NCBI RefSeq assembly: GCF_000282895.1
Contig: NZ_ALBQ01000004.1
Span: 62,001-126,000, forward strand
Reading direction: 5' to 3'
DNA: 64,000 nucleotides
Origin: Sphingomonas sp. ATCC 31555
GTDB taxonomy: Bacteria; Pseudomonadota; Alphaproteobacteria; Sphingomonadales; Sphingomonadaceae
In this document: in pieces, positions 1 through 8,816 of the stretch
Position numbering within the stretch: position 1 is the stretch's first letter
Layout: each line of letters opens with the position of its first letter
Notes under the pieces: model-generated
The model's database searches: none
The model's input: only the letters and a program-made list of their open reading frames with translations
What the model was told of the DNA's origin: nothing
Translations under genes and position numbers: made by a program

Positions 1-1
1 A

Positions 2-199
2 GTGGTGGTGATCGAGCGCTTCCTGCCGCAGCAGATGAGCGAGGCGGAGACGACCGCGGCGATCGAGGCGATCAAGGCCGAGCTGGGCGCAAGCGGCATG
101 AAGGACATGGGCCGGGTGATGGCCGAGTTGAAGGCCCGCCACGCGGCGCAGCTCGACATGAGCAAGGCCAGCGCGCTGGTGAAGGCGGCGCTGAGCTGA
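2..199 (+). CDS. GatB/YqeY domain protein, C-terminal part (cut by left edge)
   Basis: Only the last 65 residues are in the window; the reading frame is open to the left edge, so the valine codon at position 2 is not a real start. The segment FLPQQMSEAE followed by GASGMKDMGRVM is the typical end of the YqeY family, which resembles the tail domain of the GatB amidotransferase subunit and probably binds tRNA or a related substrate; its exact role is not settled. The order yqeY-dnaG-rpoD on one strand is common in alphaproteobacteria and supports the call. Here that order is interrupted by the DUF559 unit just downstream. Confidence 0.85.
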   Translation: MVVIERFLPQQMSEAETTAAIEAIKAELGASGMKDMGRVMAELKARHAAQLDMSKASALVKAALS

Positions 200-206
200 G
201 ACAAAA

Positions 207-248
207 GCTCCCCCTCCCTTCCAAGGGAGGGGGTCGGGGGGGCGGGTG
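207..248 (+). repeat. Left REP-like palindromic repeat of the DUF559 unit
   Basis: Positions 210-233 form a perfect hairpin: an 11-base arm CCCCCTCCCTT, a 2-base loop and the matching arm AAGGGAGGGGG. A G-rich tail ending in GGGTG follows and stops one base before the ATG of the DUF559 gene. The same 41-42 base sequence lies in opposite orientation at 621-661, with two substitutions and one G missing, so the gene sits between terminal inverted repeats. Confidence 0.85.
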
Positions 249-249
249 C

Positions 250-666
250 ATGTTCACACATAGCAAGCTCTGGATGCAGACGCGCGCGAAAGAGCTTCGC
301 CACAATCCCACGCCGATGGAGCAGAAGCTCTGGCAGCGCCTTCGCGCCTCCCAGCTTGAAGATCTGAAGTTCCGCTTCCAGCACGTCATCGAACCGGCAA
401 TCCTCGATTTCTGCTGCCCGAGCATCGGCTTGGTGATCGAGATCGACGGCGACACCCATGACGCGGACGCGGATCGCGACCGCGACATCGGGCTGGCGCA
501 GCTGGGTTATACGGTGCTCCGCTTCACCAACCACGAGGTCGCCACCAACCTGGACGGCGTCCTCCAGACGATCGCGGATCGCGCACGCGGTCTACCCATT
601 CGGCAGTGGAACCGAGGCGTCACCCACCCCCCGGCCCCCTCCCTTGGAAGGGAGGGGGAGCGCTAG
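250..666 (+). CDS. DUF559 family protein (Vsr/PD-(D/E)XK endonuclease fold)
   Basis: This 138-residue protein belongs to the DUF559 family, which shares the fold of very-short-patch-repair (Vsr) endonucleases. The visible core is a start rich in basic residues (RAKELRHNPTPMEQKLW), then AILDFCCPS followed by VIEIDGDTH. This matches a PD-(D/E)XK-like centre with an Asp on one strand and Glu-Ile-Asp-Gly-x-x-His on the next. The substrate is unknown. The gene lies between yqeY and dnaG and is bracketed by inverted palindromic repeats. Its last residues (about 123-138, HPPAPSLGREGER region) are translated from the right repeat, so the natural tail was probably replaced when the unit inserted. It could be a passenger endonuclease or part of a repeat-mobilising system; the function is inferred. 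Confidence 0.8.
   Translation: MFTHSKLWMQTRAKELRHNPTPMEQKLWQRLRASQLEDLKFRFQHVIEPAILDFCCPSIGLVIEIDGDTHDADADRDRDIGLAQLGYTVLRFTNHEVATNLDGVLQTIADRARGLPIRQWNRGVTHPPAPSLGREGER
621..661 (-). repeat. Right REP-like palindromic repeat of the DUF559 unit
   Basis: This is the inverted partner of the repeat at 207-248. The hairpin core is at 635-658, with 11-base arms around a GG loop. It overlaps the last 15 or so codons of the DUF559 gene, whose stop codon lies five bases beyond the repeat. Confidence 0.85.
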
Positions 667-670
667 GCCC

Positions 671-735
671 CATCGTTCCCCCTCCCTTCCAAGGGAGGGG
701 AGGGAGCCGCGCAGCGGCGGAAGGGGGTGGGTGAT
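671..735 (+). repeat. REP-like repeat upstream of dnaG, with internal second hairpin
   Basis: A third copy has the same CCCCTCCCTT / AAGGGAGGGG palindrome (679-700), followed by AGGGAGC, a GC-rich hairpin around 706-718, and GGAAGGGGGTGGGTG. The copies at 207 and 621 share its two ends but lack the inner hairpin. It is the only clear structure in the 129 bases between the DUF559 gene and dnaG. It may lie in the dnaG leader. Confidence 0.8.
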
Positions 736-795
736 CGGTCGCCTGCCTACCGCCCTCACCTTCCCGACTCACTCACAAAGGCGCATCACGCACCA

Positions 796-2691
796 GTGTC
801 CCTCACCCCCGCCTTTCTCGACGAGCTCCGCGCCCGCACCACGCTCTCCACTCTCATCGCCAAGTCGGTGAAGCTGCAGCGGGCGGGCAAGGAGTTCCGC
901 GCCTGCTGCCCGTTCCACAACGAGAAGACCCCCAGCTTCTACGTCAACGACGACAAGGGCTTCTATCATTGCTTCGGCTGCGGCGCGCATGGCGATGCGA
1001 TCCGCTGGATGACCGACCAGCGCGGCCTGCCCTTCATCGATGCGGTGAAGGAACTGGCCCAGGCCGCCGGGCTCGACATGCCCGAGCAGGACCGCCGCGC
1101 CGCCGAGAAGGCCGAGCGCGCCAAGGGCCTGCACGAGCTGATGGGCGACGCCGCCACCTGGTTCACCGAGCGGCTGAACGGCATCGAAGGCGCCGAGGCC
1201 CGCGCCGTGCTCCAGCGCCGCGGCATCACCCCCGAGACCGCGCGGACCTTCGGCCTGGGCTTCGCCCCCGATTCGCGCGGCAAGCTCAAGGAAGCGCTGA
1301 AATCCTATGGCGATCCGATGCTGATCGAATCCGGCATGCTGATCGCCGTCGAGGGCAAGGAGCCGTACGACCGCTTCCGCGGCCGGCTGATGATCCCGAT
1401 CCGCGACGTGCGCGGCCGGACGATCGCGTTCGGCGGCCGCATCATCGGCGAGGGCGAGCCCAAATACCTCAACTCGCCCGAGACCCCGCTCTTCGACAAG
1501 GGCCGCACGCTCTACAATCTCGATCGCGCCCAGGCCGCCGCGCGCAAGGCCGACCGGGTGATCGCGGTCGAGGGCTATATGGACGTGATCGCGCTCGCCC
1601 AGGCGGGGTTCGGCGAGGTGGTGGCCCCGCTCGGCACCGCGCTCACCGAACACCAGCTCGAGCGGCTGTGGCGGCTGTCCGAAGTCCCCCTGCTCTGCTT
1701 CGACGGTGACAGCGCCGGGCAGAAGGCCGCGCTCCGCGCCGCCCACCGCGCGCTGCCGATGCTCGCGCCCGGCCGCAGCCTCGCCTTCGTGACGCTGCCG
1801 CAAGGCCTCGACCCGGACGACCTCGTCCGCGCGCAGGGCCCGGCCGCGTTCGAGGCGCTGCTCGCGAAACCCGAGCCGCTGGTCGATCGCCTCTGGGCGA
1901 GCGAAGTCGCCGCCGGCCCGCTGGACACGCCCGAGCAGCGCGCCGGCCTCAAGCGCCGCCTCACCGAACTTGCCGAGCAGATCCAGGATCCGAACGTAAA
2001 GCACGAATATATCGCGGAATTTCGCGCCCGTGCCGACCAGCAGTTCGGCCGCGGTCCGCGCGAGTTCCGCAAGGACCAGCGCGGCCCCTCGCCCGCCCGC
2101 CCGCAGCCGCGCGGCACCCGCAACGCCCGCGGCGTCTGGCAGCCGCCCGAGGCCCCACCCTCGCATCTGATCAAGGGCGTGCAGGCGAGCGGGCTCGATC
2201 CCATATTGGCACGCGCCGTCCTCGCGGGGCTGATCCGCCACCCGGTCGAGATCGCCCGCCACATGGAGATCCTCGGGAGTCTGCGTAGTGCATCGGGCGC
2301 GCTCGGCCGGCTATTCGAAGCCGTTGTCGAGGTGGCGCTTACCAATCCGGGCCTTCGTCAACTTGATAGCGAGGATTTCCTCACCATATTGGCTAGGTCC
2401 GGTTTCGATTCAGTGGCAAGCGAGTTGCTCCGTGCAGACACGCTCCCCTTCTCCTTCACGCGGCCCGCGGCCGACGTGGCGAAGGCGCGCGAGGATCTGG
2501 GCGAGGCGATCGCGGTGATGGCGGCGCAGCCCGCCGTCGACGTGGCGCTCGCCGAGGCGACTGCTGCACTGATGCGCGACGGTACCGAGGAAGCGTTCGC
2601 CCGCCAGGTGGCGCTTTCGCGGCAGCGGCAGGAACTTCAGGATCGGCTCGCGAATCTGATGCTTGCGGAAGACGGCGTTTTTGAGGAATAG
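796..2691 (+). CDS. dnaG: DNA primase
   Basis: DnaG makes the RNA primers for chromosomal replication and docks on the replicative helicase DnaB. The protein is 631 residues from the GTG at 796. It starts with an N-terminal zinc ribbon (C38, H41, C59, C62). The RNA polymerase core follows, with a TOPRIM region near 255-335 (VEGYMDVIALA, then LCFDGDSAG). The C-terminal part would be the helicase-binding domain. The open frame extends upstream to 727, but those 23 codons are translated from the palindromic repeat and have no family match. The GTG start gives the usual primase N-terminus (SLTPAFLDELRART), with a weak AAAGG about 14 bases before it. rpoD follows after 42 bases on the same strand. 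Confidence 0.96.
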   Translation: MSLTPAFLDELRARTTLSTLIAKSVKLQRAGKEFRACCPFHNEKTPSFYVNDDKGFYHCFGCGAHGDAIRWMTDQRGLPFIDAVKELAQAAGLDMPEQDRRAAEKAERAKGLHELMGDAATWFTERLNGIEGAEARAVLQRRGITPETARTFGLGFAPDSRGKLKEALKSYGDPMLIESGMLIAVEGKEPYDRFRGRLMIPIRDVRGRTIAFGGRIIGEGEPKYLNSPETPLFDKGRTLYNLDRAQAAARKADRVIAVEGYMDVIALAQAGFGEVVAPLGTALTEHQLERLWRLSEVPLLCFDGDSAGQKAALRAAHRALPMLAPGRSLAFVTLPQGLDPDDLVRAQGPAAFEALLAKPEPLVDRLWASEVAAGPLDTPEQRAGLKRRLTELAEQIQDPNVKHEYIAEFRARADQQFGRGPREFRKDQRGPSPARPQPRGTRNARGVWQPPEAPPSHLIKGVQASGLDPILARAVLAGLIRHPVEIARHMEILGSLRSASGALGRLFEAVVEVALTNPGLRQLDSEDFLTILARSGFDSVASELLRADTLPFSFTRPAADVAKAREDLGEAIAVMAAQPAVDVALAEATAALMRDGTEEAFARQVALSRQRQELQDRLANLMLAEDGVFEE

Positions 2692-2733
2692 AGGCGGTGT
2701 AAAATTGCCGCCATCTGAGTTTCGAGGGATTTG

Positions 2734-4761
<2,028 letters not shown>

Positions 4762-4770
4762 GTCGTCGAC

Positions 4771-4804
4771 AAAGGGCCCCAGCAAGGATGCCGGGGCCTT
4801 TTCG
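4771..4804 (+). terminator. Rho-independent terminator after rpoD
   Basis: A stem AGGGCCCC ... GGGGCCTT with a loop of about 12 bases is followed by TTTTC, ten bases after the rpoD stop codon. The stem has one unpaired G. Confidence 0.8.
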
Positions 4805-4817
4805 AGAGAATTCAAGA

Positions 4818-4836
4818 TTAATCGACGCGTAACCAT
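4818..4836 (+). promoter_or_regulatory. Possible CtrA-like box upstream of the unknown gene at 4923
   Basis: The sequence reads TTAA, seven bases, then GTAACCAT. Caulobacter-type CtrA sites are TTAA-N7-TTAA(C), often TTAACCAT; here one base of the second half differs. It lies about 90 bases before the next start codon. This is a motif match only. Confidence 0.3.
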
Positions 4837-4922
4837 CTTTCTACGCGCTTCGGTATATCCCCGCATGCGACGAAGCATTGCTCGCAGCAGCAACGTGATG
4901 CTTGATCCATTCGAGGAACAAC

Positions 4923-5588
4923 ATGCCGGTCGATATCGTACAGTCCGCATCCTTGGCCGGCGCATGGGGGGCGATGGGCACACTCGCCGCCAGCGATGGC
5001 AGCACCACGCATCCGCACCTCACCGCGCTCGCACGCGGCAATGCGTCGCTACGCGATCTGGCTGACGCGGTGCATCATGTTGCCCGGCTGCACGGCCGCC
5101 ATCCTGGCCTGATCGATTTTGCCCGCCGACACGCCGTGCGTCCACTGGAACAGGGTTGGATTGAAGCCGCCGCCGATGCCTTTGTAGCGGAGCGGACCCG
5201 GTTGGTCCGGCTCGCTGCTGCCGCCGGCCCGTTGCCGCGCACGCCCGGCCATGCTGAAAGCGAAGCTGCCGCCGCCGCGCAGCGCCATGCGATGGACATG
5301 CTGGCCCAGTCCGATCGCACCGGCTGTGCCACCGGGGCGGCGATCGCGCTTGCTATCGATTGGGTCCCGATCCGCGCGATGCTGGATCTGGCCGCTGCGC
5401 ATTTCGGCGTCGCGTCTGCCCGGCCAGAGCTTCCCATTCCCGCAGAAACGGTAACGGTAGTGGACGTCCTCGCCCGCGAGTCGGCGCTCGAGCGCGCGAT
5501 GCTGTTCGGCGCTCAGCAGGTGTTCGCACAGCACCGTGCGCTGTGGGATCTGCTGGAAGCTCGCGCAGGCGCCCGTCAGCGCGGCTGA
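4923..5588 (+). CDS. Conserved sphingomonad protein of unknown function (DUF6975-like)
   Basis: A 221-residue soluble, alanine-rich and mainly helical protein. I see no catalytic motif, signal peptide or membrane segment. The start at 4923 follows GAGGAA by five bases, which favours it over the in-frame ATG at 4902. From memory it resembles a family found mainly in sphingomonads (DUF6975), but that could not be checked. It has its own upstream region after the rpoD terminator and lies 44 bases before the MoxR gene on the same strand, so it may belong to that operon. No function is proposed. Confidence 0.65.
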   Translation: MPVDIVQSASLAGAWGAMGTLAASDGSTTHPHLTALARGNASLRDLADAVHHVARLHGRHPGLIDFARRHAVRPLEQGWIEAAADAFVAERTRLVRLAAAAGPLPRTPGHAESEAAAAAQRHAMDMLAQSDRTGCATGAAIALAIDWVPIRAMLDLAAAHFGVASARPELPIPAETVTVVDVLARESALERAMLFGAQQVFAQHRALWDLLEARAGARQRG

Positions 5589-5632
5589 TCGAGCAGCTTG
5601 CGCCGGCGCAACTTTCTCCCCACTTCGGCACC

Positions 5633-6475
5633 ATGCGCTTCGAAGGCACCCAAAACTATATCGCGACAGCGGACCTCAAGGTCGCCGTCAATGCCGCCGT
5701 AACCTTGCGGCGCCCGCTGCTTGTGAAAGGGGAGCCGGGCACCGGCAAGACCGTGCTCGCCTATGAGATCGCCAAGGCGGTGGGCGCGCCGCTGATCGAA
5801 TGGAACGTCAAGTCCACAACCAAGGCGCAACAGGGGCTTTACGAATATGATGCAGTGGCGCGGCTGCGGGATGGCCAACTCGGCGATCCGCGGGTGCACG
5901 AGATCGGCAACTACATTCGCAAGGGGAAGTTGTGGGAAGCATTTACCAGCCCCACTCTTCCCGTGCTGTTGATCGACGAAATTGACAAGGCCGATATCGA
6001 GTTCCCGAACGATCTGCTCCAGGAACTCGATCGGATGGAATTCCATGTTTACGAAACGGGCGAAACGGTCCGTGCCGCGGAACGGCCGATCGTCGTCATC
6101 ACCTCGAACAACGAGAAGGATCTACCCGACGCGTTTCTGCGCCGCTGCTTTTTCCATTACATCAAATTTCCCGAACGCGACACGATGCAGGCGATCATCG
6201 ACGTGCATTTTCCCGATATCCAGAAACTCGTCGTCGCCCGTGCGCTCGATCTATTCTACGAGATCCGCGACGTGCCAGGTCTGAAAAAGCGGCCGTCCAC
6301 CAGCGAGCTGCTCGATTGGCTGAAGCTGATCCTGCATGAAGATATGCCGCTGGAGGTTCTGCAGTCCCGCGATCCCGCCAAGGCGATCCCGCCGCTCCAT
6401 GGCGCGCTGTTGAAGAACGAGCAGGACGTAATGCTGTTCGAGCGCCTCGCCTTCATGGCGCGCCGGCAGAAGTAG
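5633..6475 (+). CDS. MoxR-family AAA+ ATPase
   Basis: This 280-residue ATPase has Walker A at residues 33-40 (GEPGTGKT), Walker B near 110-117 (VLLIDEIDKAD), sensor 1 (VVITSNNEKD) and an arginine-finger region (LPDAFLRRCFF). MoxR ATPases act as chaperones that remodel or activate partner complexes, usually together with a von Willebrand factor A protein encoded beside them. The VWA gene follows here, 77 bases downstream. The ATG at 5633 gives the family N-terminus (MRFEGTQNYIAT); the open frame extends upstream only through the previous gene. The client complex is unknown. The VWA partner is of the CoxE type, which in carboxydotrophs helps mature CO dehydrogenase, but no cox structural genes are seen here. 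Confidence 0.93.
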   Translation: MRFEGTQNYIATADLKVAVNAAVTLRRPLLVKGEPGTGKTVLAYEIAKAVGAPLIEWNVKSTTKAQQGLYEYDAVARLRDGQLGDPRVHEIGNYIRKGKLWEAFTSPTLPVLLIDEIDKADIEFPNDLLQELDRMEFHVYETGETVRAAERPIVVITSNNEKDLPDAFLRRCFFHYIKFPERDTMQAIIDVHFPDIQKLVVARALDLFYEIRDVPGLKKRPSTSELLDWLKLILHEDMPLEVLQSRDPAKAIPPLHGALLKNEQDVMLFERLAFMARRQK

Positions 6476-6552
6476 GCAGCCCCGCGCCATACCGGGCACC
6501 TCCGGCGGTCAACGGAGTGGACGCGGACCGCCCCGCGCTCGTAGAATGTGGC

Positions 6553-7731
6553 ATGTTCCTCGCTTTCCTCGATGAACTGCGCACCGCCGGCATCGCCGCC
6601 AGCCTGAAGGAACATCTTCTCCTTCTGGAAGCACTCGATCGTCAGGTCATCGATCCGACCCCCGAAGCCTTTTATTACCTTTCCCGCGCCACCTTTGTGA
6701 AAGACGAAGGCCTGCTGGACCGGTTTGACCAGATCTTCGCCAAGGTGTTCAGGGGCGTAGCGGCGAGTGCGCGAGTCTCCCCCATCAAACTGCCGGAGGA
6801 ATGGCTCCGCGCCGTTGCTGAGAAGTATCTTACGCCCGAGGAGCGCGCGGCAATTGAGTCGCTTGGATCCTGGGAGAGGATCATGGAAACGCTGCGCGAG
6901 CGGCTTGCCGAGCAGCATGAGCGACATCAGGGTGGCAGCAAGTGGATCGGCACCGGTGGCACCTCGCCTTTCGGCAACGGCGGGTACAACCCCGAAGGCG
7001 TGCGGATCGGCGGCGAGGGTCAGCACCAGCGGGCGGTCAAGGTTTGGGAAGCGAGGGACTTCCGCAACCTTGATTCCAACCGCGAACTCGGCACCCGCAA
7101 CATCAAGGTAGCGCTGCGCCGCCTGCGCCGTTTCGCGCGCCAAGGCGCCGCCGACGAACTCGATCTCGACGCAACGATCGCCGGCACCGCGCGGCAGGGC
7201 TGGCTGGACGTGCGGATGCGGCCGGAACGGCACAATGCCGTGAAACTGCTGCTGTTCCTCGACGTGGGTGGCTCGATGGATCCGTTCGTGAAGCTGTGCG
7301 AGGAACTCTTCTCCGCTGCGACAAGCGAATTCAAAAATCTGGAATTCTTCTACTTCCATAATTGTCTCTACGAAGGCGTGTGGAAGGACAATCGCCGGCG
7401 CTATACTGAGTGCATCGCCACCTTGGATATCCTGCGCAAGTTCGGGCCCGACTATAAAGTGCTGTTCGTCGGCGACGCGTCGATGAGCCCATACGAGATC
7501 ACGCAAGTCGGCGGTTCCGTGGAACACATGAACGAAGAACCTGGTGCTACGTGGTTGCAGCGAGTGGTAGATGCTTACCCAGCAGCCGTTTGGCTAAACG
7601 TCTTGCCGGAAGCGCAATGGGCCTATTCGCATTCGGTGGAAATGATCCGCGCATTGATGCGTAACCGAATGTTTCCGCTCACGCTCTCAGGGATCGATGC
7701 AGCGATGCGCGAGTTGAGTAAAACGCGATGA
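6553..7731 (+). CDS. CoxE-like von Willebrand factor A domain protein
   Basis: A 392-residue protein with the VWA/CoxE layout: a helical N-terminal half and a C-terminal metal-ion-dependent adhesion site starting near residue 235 (FLDVGGSMD, a DxGxS motif). It is the expected partner of the MoxR ATPase just upstream and presumably bridges that ATPase to a substrate complex. The start at 6553 (MFLAFLDELRTAG) was chosen over the in-frame codon at 6517 because it begins the conserved region. Its stop overlaps the next start by four bases (ATGA at 7728), so translation of the two is probably coupled. Cytoplasmic; no signal peptide. Confidence 0.88.
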   Translation: MFLAFLDELRTAGIAASLKEHLLLLEALDRQVIDPTPEAFYYLSRATFVKDEGLLDRFDQIFAKVFRGVAASARVSPIKLPEEWLRAVAEKYLTPEERAAIESLGSWERIMETLRERLAEQHERHQGGSKWIGTGGTSPFGNGGYNPEGVRIGGEGQHQRAVKVWEARDFRNLDSNRELGTRNIKVALRRLRRFARQGAADELDLDATIAGTARQGWLDVRMRPERHNAVKLLLFLDVGGSMDPFVKLCEELFSAATSEFKNLEFFYFHNCLYEGVWKDNRRRYTECIATLDILRKFGPDYKVLFVGDASMSPYEITQVGGSVEHMNEEPGATWLQRVVDAYPAAVWLNVLPEAQWAYSHSVEMIRALMRNRMFPLTLSGIDAAMRELSKTR

Positions 7732-8429
7732 ACAGATTGCGATCGAAGCTCTCCTGGTGGCGGCGACGGCTTTTCGGCAGCTACCGTATCACCGACCCGC
7801 GATCGCTTGCGGAATCGGCCCCTTACACATTCTTCCTCCCTAGCGAGAACGAAGTGCTTGCACTGCGGCGGGGTGACCTGGCGAAACTGATCTTCCAATC
7901 GGTGCCCGCCTCCACCGACTATGCGGCCGAACGGATGTGGGTCGTGATCACCCTCGCCGACGGCGATCACTTGATCGGCCAGCTCGACAACGCACCGATC
8001 GATATGCCGCAACTGCGCCCCGGCAGTGAAATCCGGTTCCGGCGCGGCGACGTAATCGATCTCCGCTGGGGCGCCGATCGGCCCGTGCGGCCGCCCTCCG
8101 CCCCCGCCCGCCGCCACTATGAAGAGCGGTGCCTCGTCGATTCCTGCGTGCTGCGGGACGGCTTGGCCGTGCATTACCTCTATCGCGAGGCGGGCTTGCC
8201 GCACGACGAGGGCGAGTCTCCAGATAGCGGCTGGCGCATCCGCGGCGATTTCCGGGCCGAGGCGGACGACGCTGCCATCGATGCACGCCGAACCGAGTGG
8301 ACCACCATCGGCCATGTGCTGAATGCGGACGATAGCTGGGTCAGTCTTGTCGATGCGCCCGTGGGTTCCGCCTATGTCCGCAACTGGCAGAGCAACCGAT
8401 TCGAGCCGGAGTCCGCCGCGGCCGACTGA
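7728..8429 (+). CDS. DUF2314-like plus DUF2185 (Imm33-like) protein
   Basis: A 233-residue protein with two recognisable parts. The N-terminal half (about 25-125) resembles DUF2314: WVVITLADGDHLIGQLDN and a RRGDVIDL strand. The C-terminal half (about 130-225) resembles DUF2185, a family that includes predicted immunity proteins (Imm33): CLVDSCVLRDG, YLYRE, DSGWRIRGDF, then DSWVSLVDAPVGSAYVRN. It overlaps the VWA gene by four bases and ends the MoxR operon. The immunity link is by family only; no toxin gene is seen nearby. A structural or adaptor role in the MoxR-VWA system is equally possible. Confidence 0.7.
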   Translation: MNRLRSKLSWWRRRLFGSYRITDPRSLAESAPYTFFLPSENEVLALRRGDLAKLIFQSVPASTDYAAERMWVVITLADGDHLIGQLDNAPIDMPQLRPGSEIRFRRGDVIDLRWGADRPVRPPSAPARRHYEERCLVDSCVLRDGLAVHYLYREAGLPHDEGESPDSGWRIRGDFRAEADDAAIDARRTEWTTIGHVLNADDSWVSLVDAPVGSAYVRNWQSNRFEPESAAAD

Positions 8430-8438
8430 TCGCCGGGC

Positions 8439-8732
8439 TTACAGCCCCTCGACTGCTCGCTCGATGCGCCGCAGCAGCACGCCGTCCTGTGCGCTGCGCC
8501 GCACCGCTTCATCCGCGAGTGCCATCAGTTGCACTGCGCCGAAGCTGCCCGCCAAGCTTTGCAGTCGCAGCGCCGCGCCAGCCCACGCCTCCGCGCCTCG
8601 TGCGGAGCGCATCATTTCGACAGAGCTGCGTGCGCTGTCGAGGAAAGCCATGCGCAACTCGGCGATCAACGCCGGCTCATCGCCCACCGCAGCTGCCAGA
8701 GCCGCATCGATCGCACCGGATTCATATGCCAT
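8439..8732 (-). CDS. Hpt-like domain protein lacking the phosphoacceptor histidine
   Basis: This 97-residue helical protein matches the histidine phosphotransfer (Hpt) fold: an acidic start, then LRMAFLDSARSSVEMM, then LQSLAGSFGAVQLMALADEAV. In active Hpt proteins the core reads HxLKGSxxxxGA. Here the aligned position is glutamine (QSLAGSFGA), and the protein contains no histidine. It therefore cannot carry the usual phosphate and, if functional, would act as a binding decoy or scaffold. It is divergent from the coiled-coil gene at 8817, with 84 bases between the two starts, and ends ten bases from the convergent stop of the gene at 7728. Confidence 0.65.
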   Translation of the reverse strand: MAYESGAIDAALAAAVGDEPALIAELRMAFLDSARSSVEMMRSARGAEAWAGAALRLQSLAGSFGAVQLMALADEAVRRSAQDGVLLRRIERAVEGL

Positions 8733-8756
8733 GCATCGGGCTTACTAGGCGCGGCG

Positions 8757-8772
8757 TTAACGGTTCCTTTCC
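8757..8772 (+). promoter_or_regulatory. TTAAC-containing promoter region between the divergent Hpt-like and coiled-coil genes
   Basis: TTAACGG followed by TTCCTTTCC lies in the 84-base divergent region. The TTAAC is a half-match to CtrA-type sites, and the element resembles the one at 4829 (GTAACCATCTTTC). No convincing sigma-70 pair was found. Motif match only. Confidence 0.22.
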
Positions 8773-8816
8773 GCGCAACTCTTGGTGCCGTGAGCAAAAC
8801 TGGTAGAGTGATCGGC

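Noticed and set aside
727..795. Upstream extension of dnaG
   Set aside because: These 23 codons come from the palindromic repeat region and give no primase similarity; the GTG at 796 fits the family N-terminus.
769..2262. 497-codon minus-strand open frame opposite dnaG
   Set aside because: Antisense of a clear primase gene; composition is Arg/Gly/Ala-biased with no motif.
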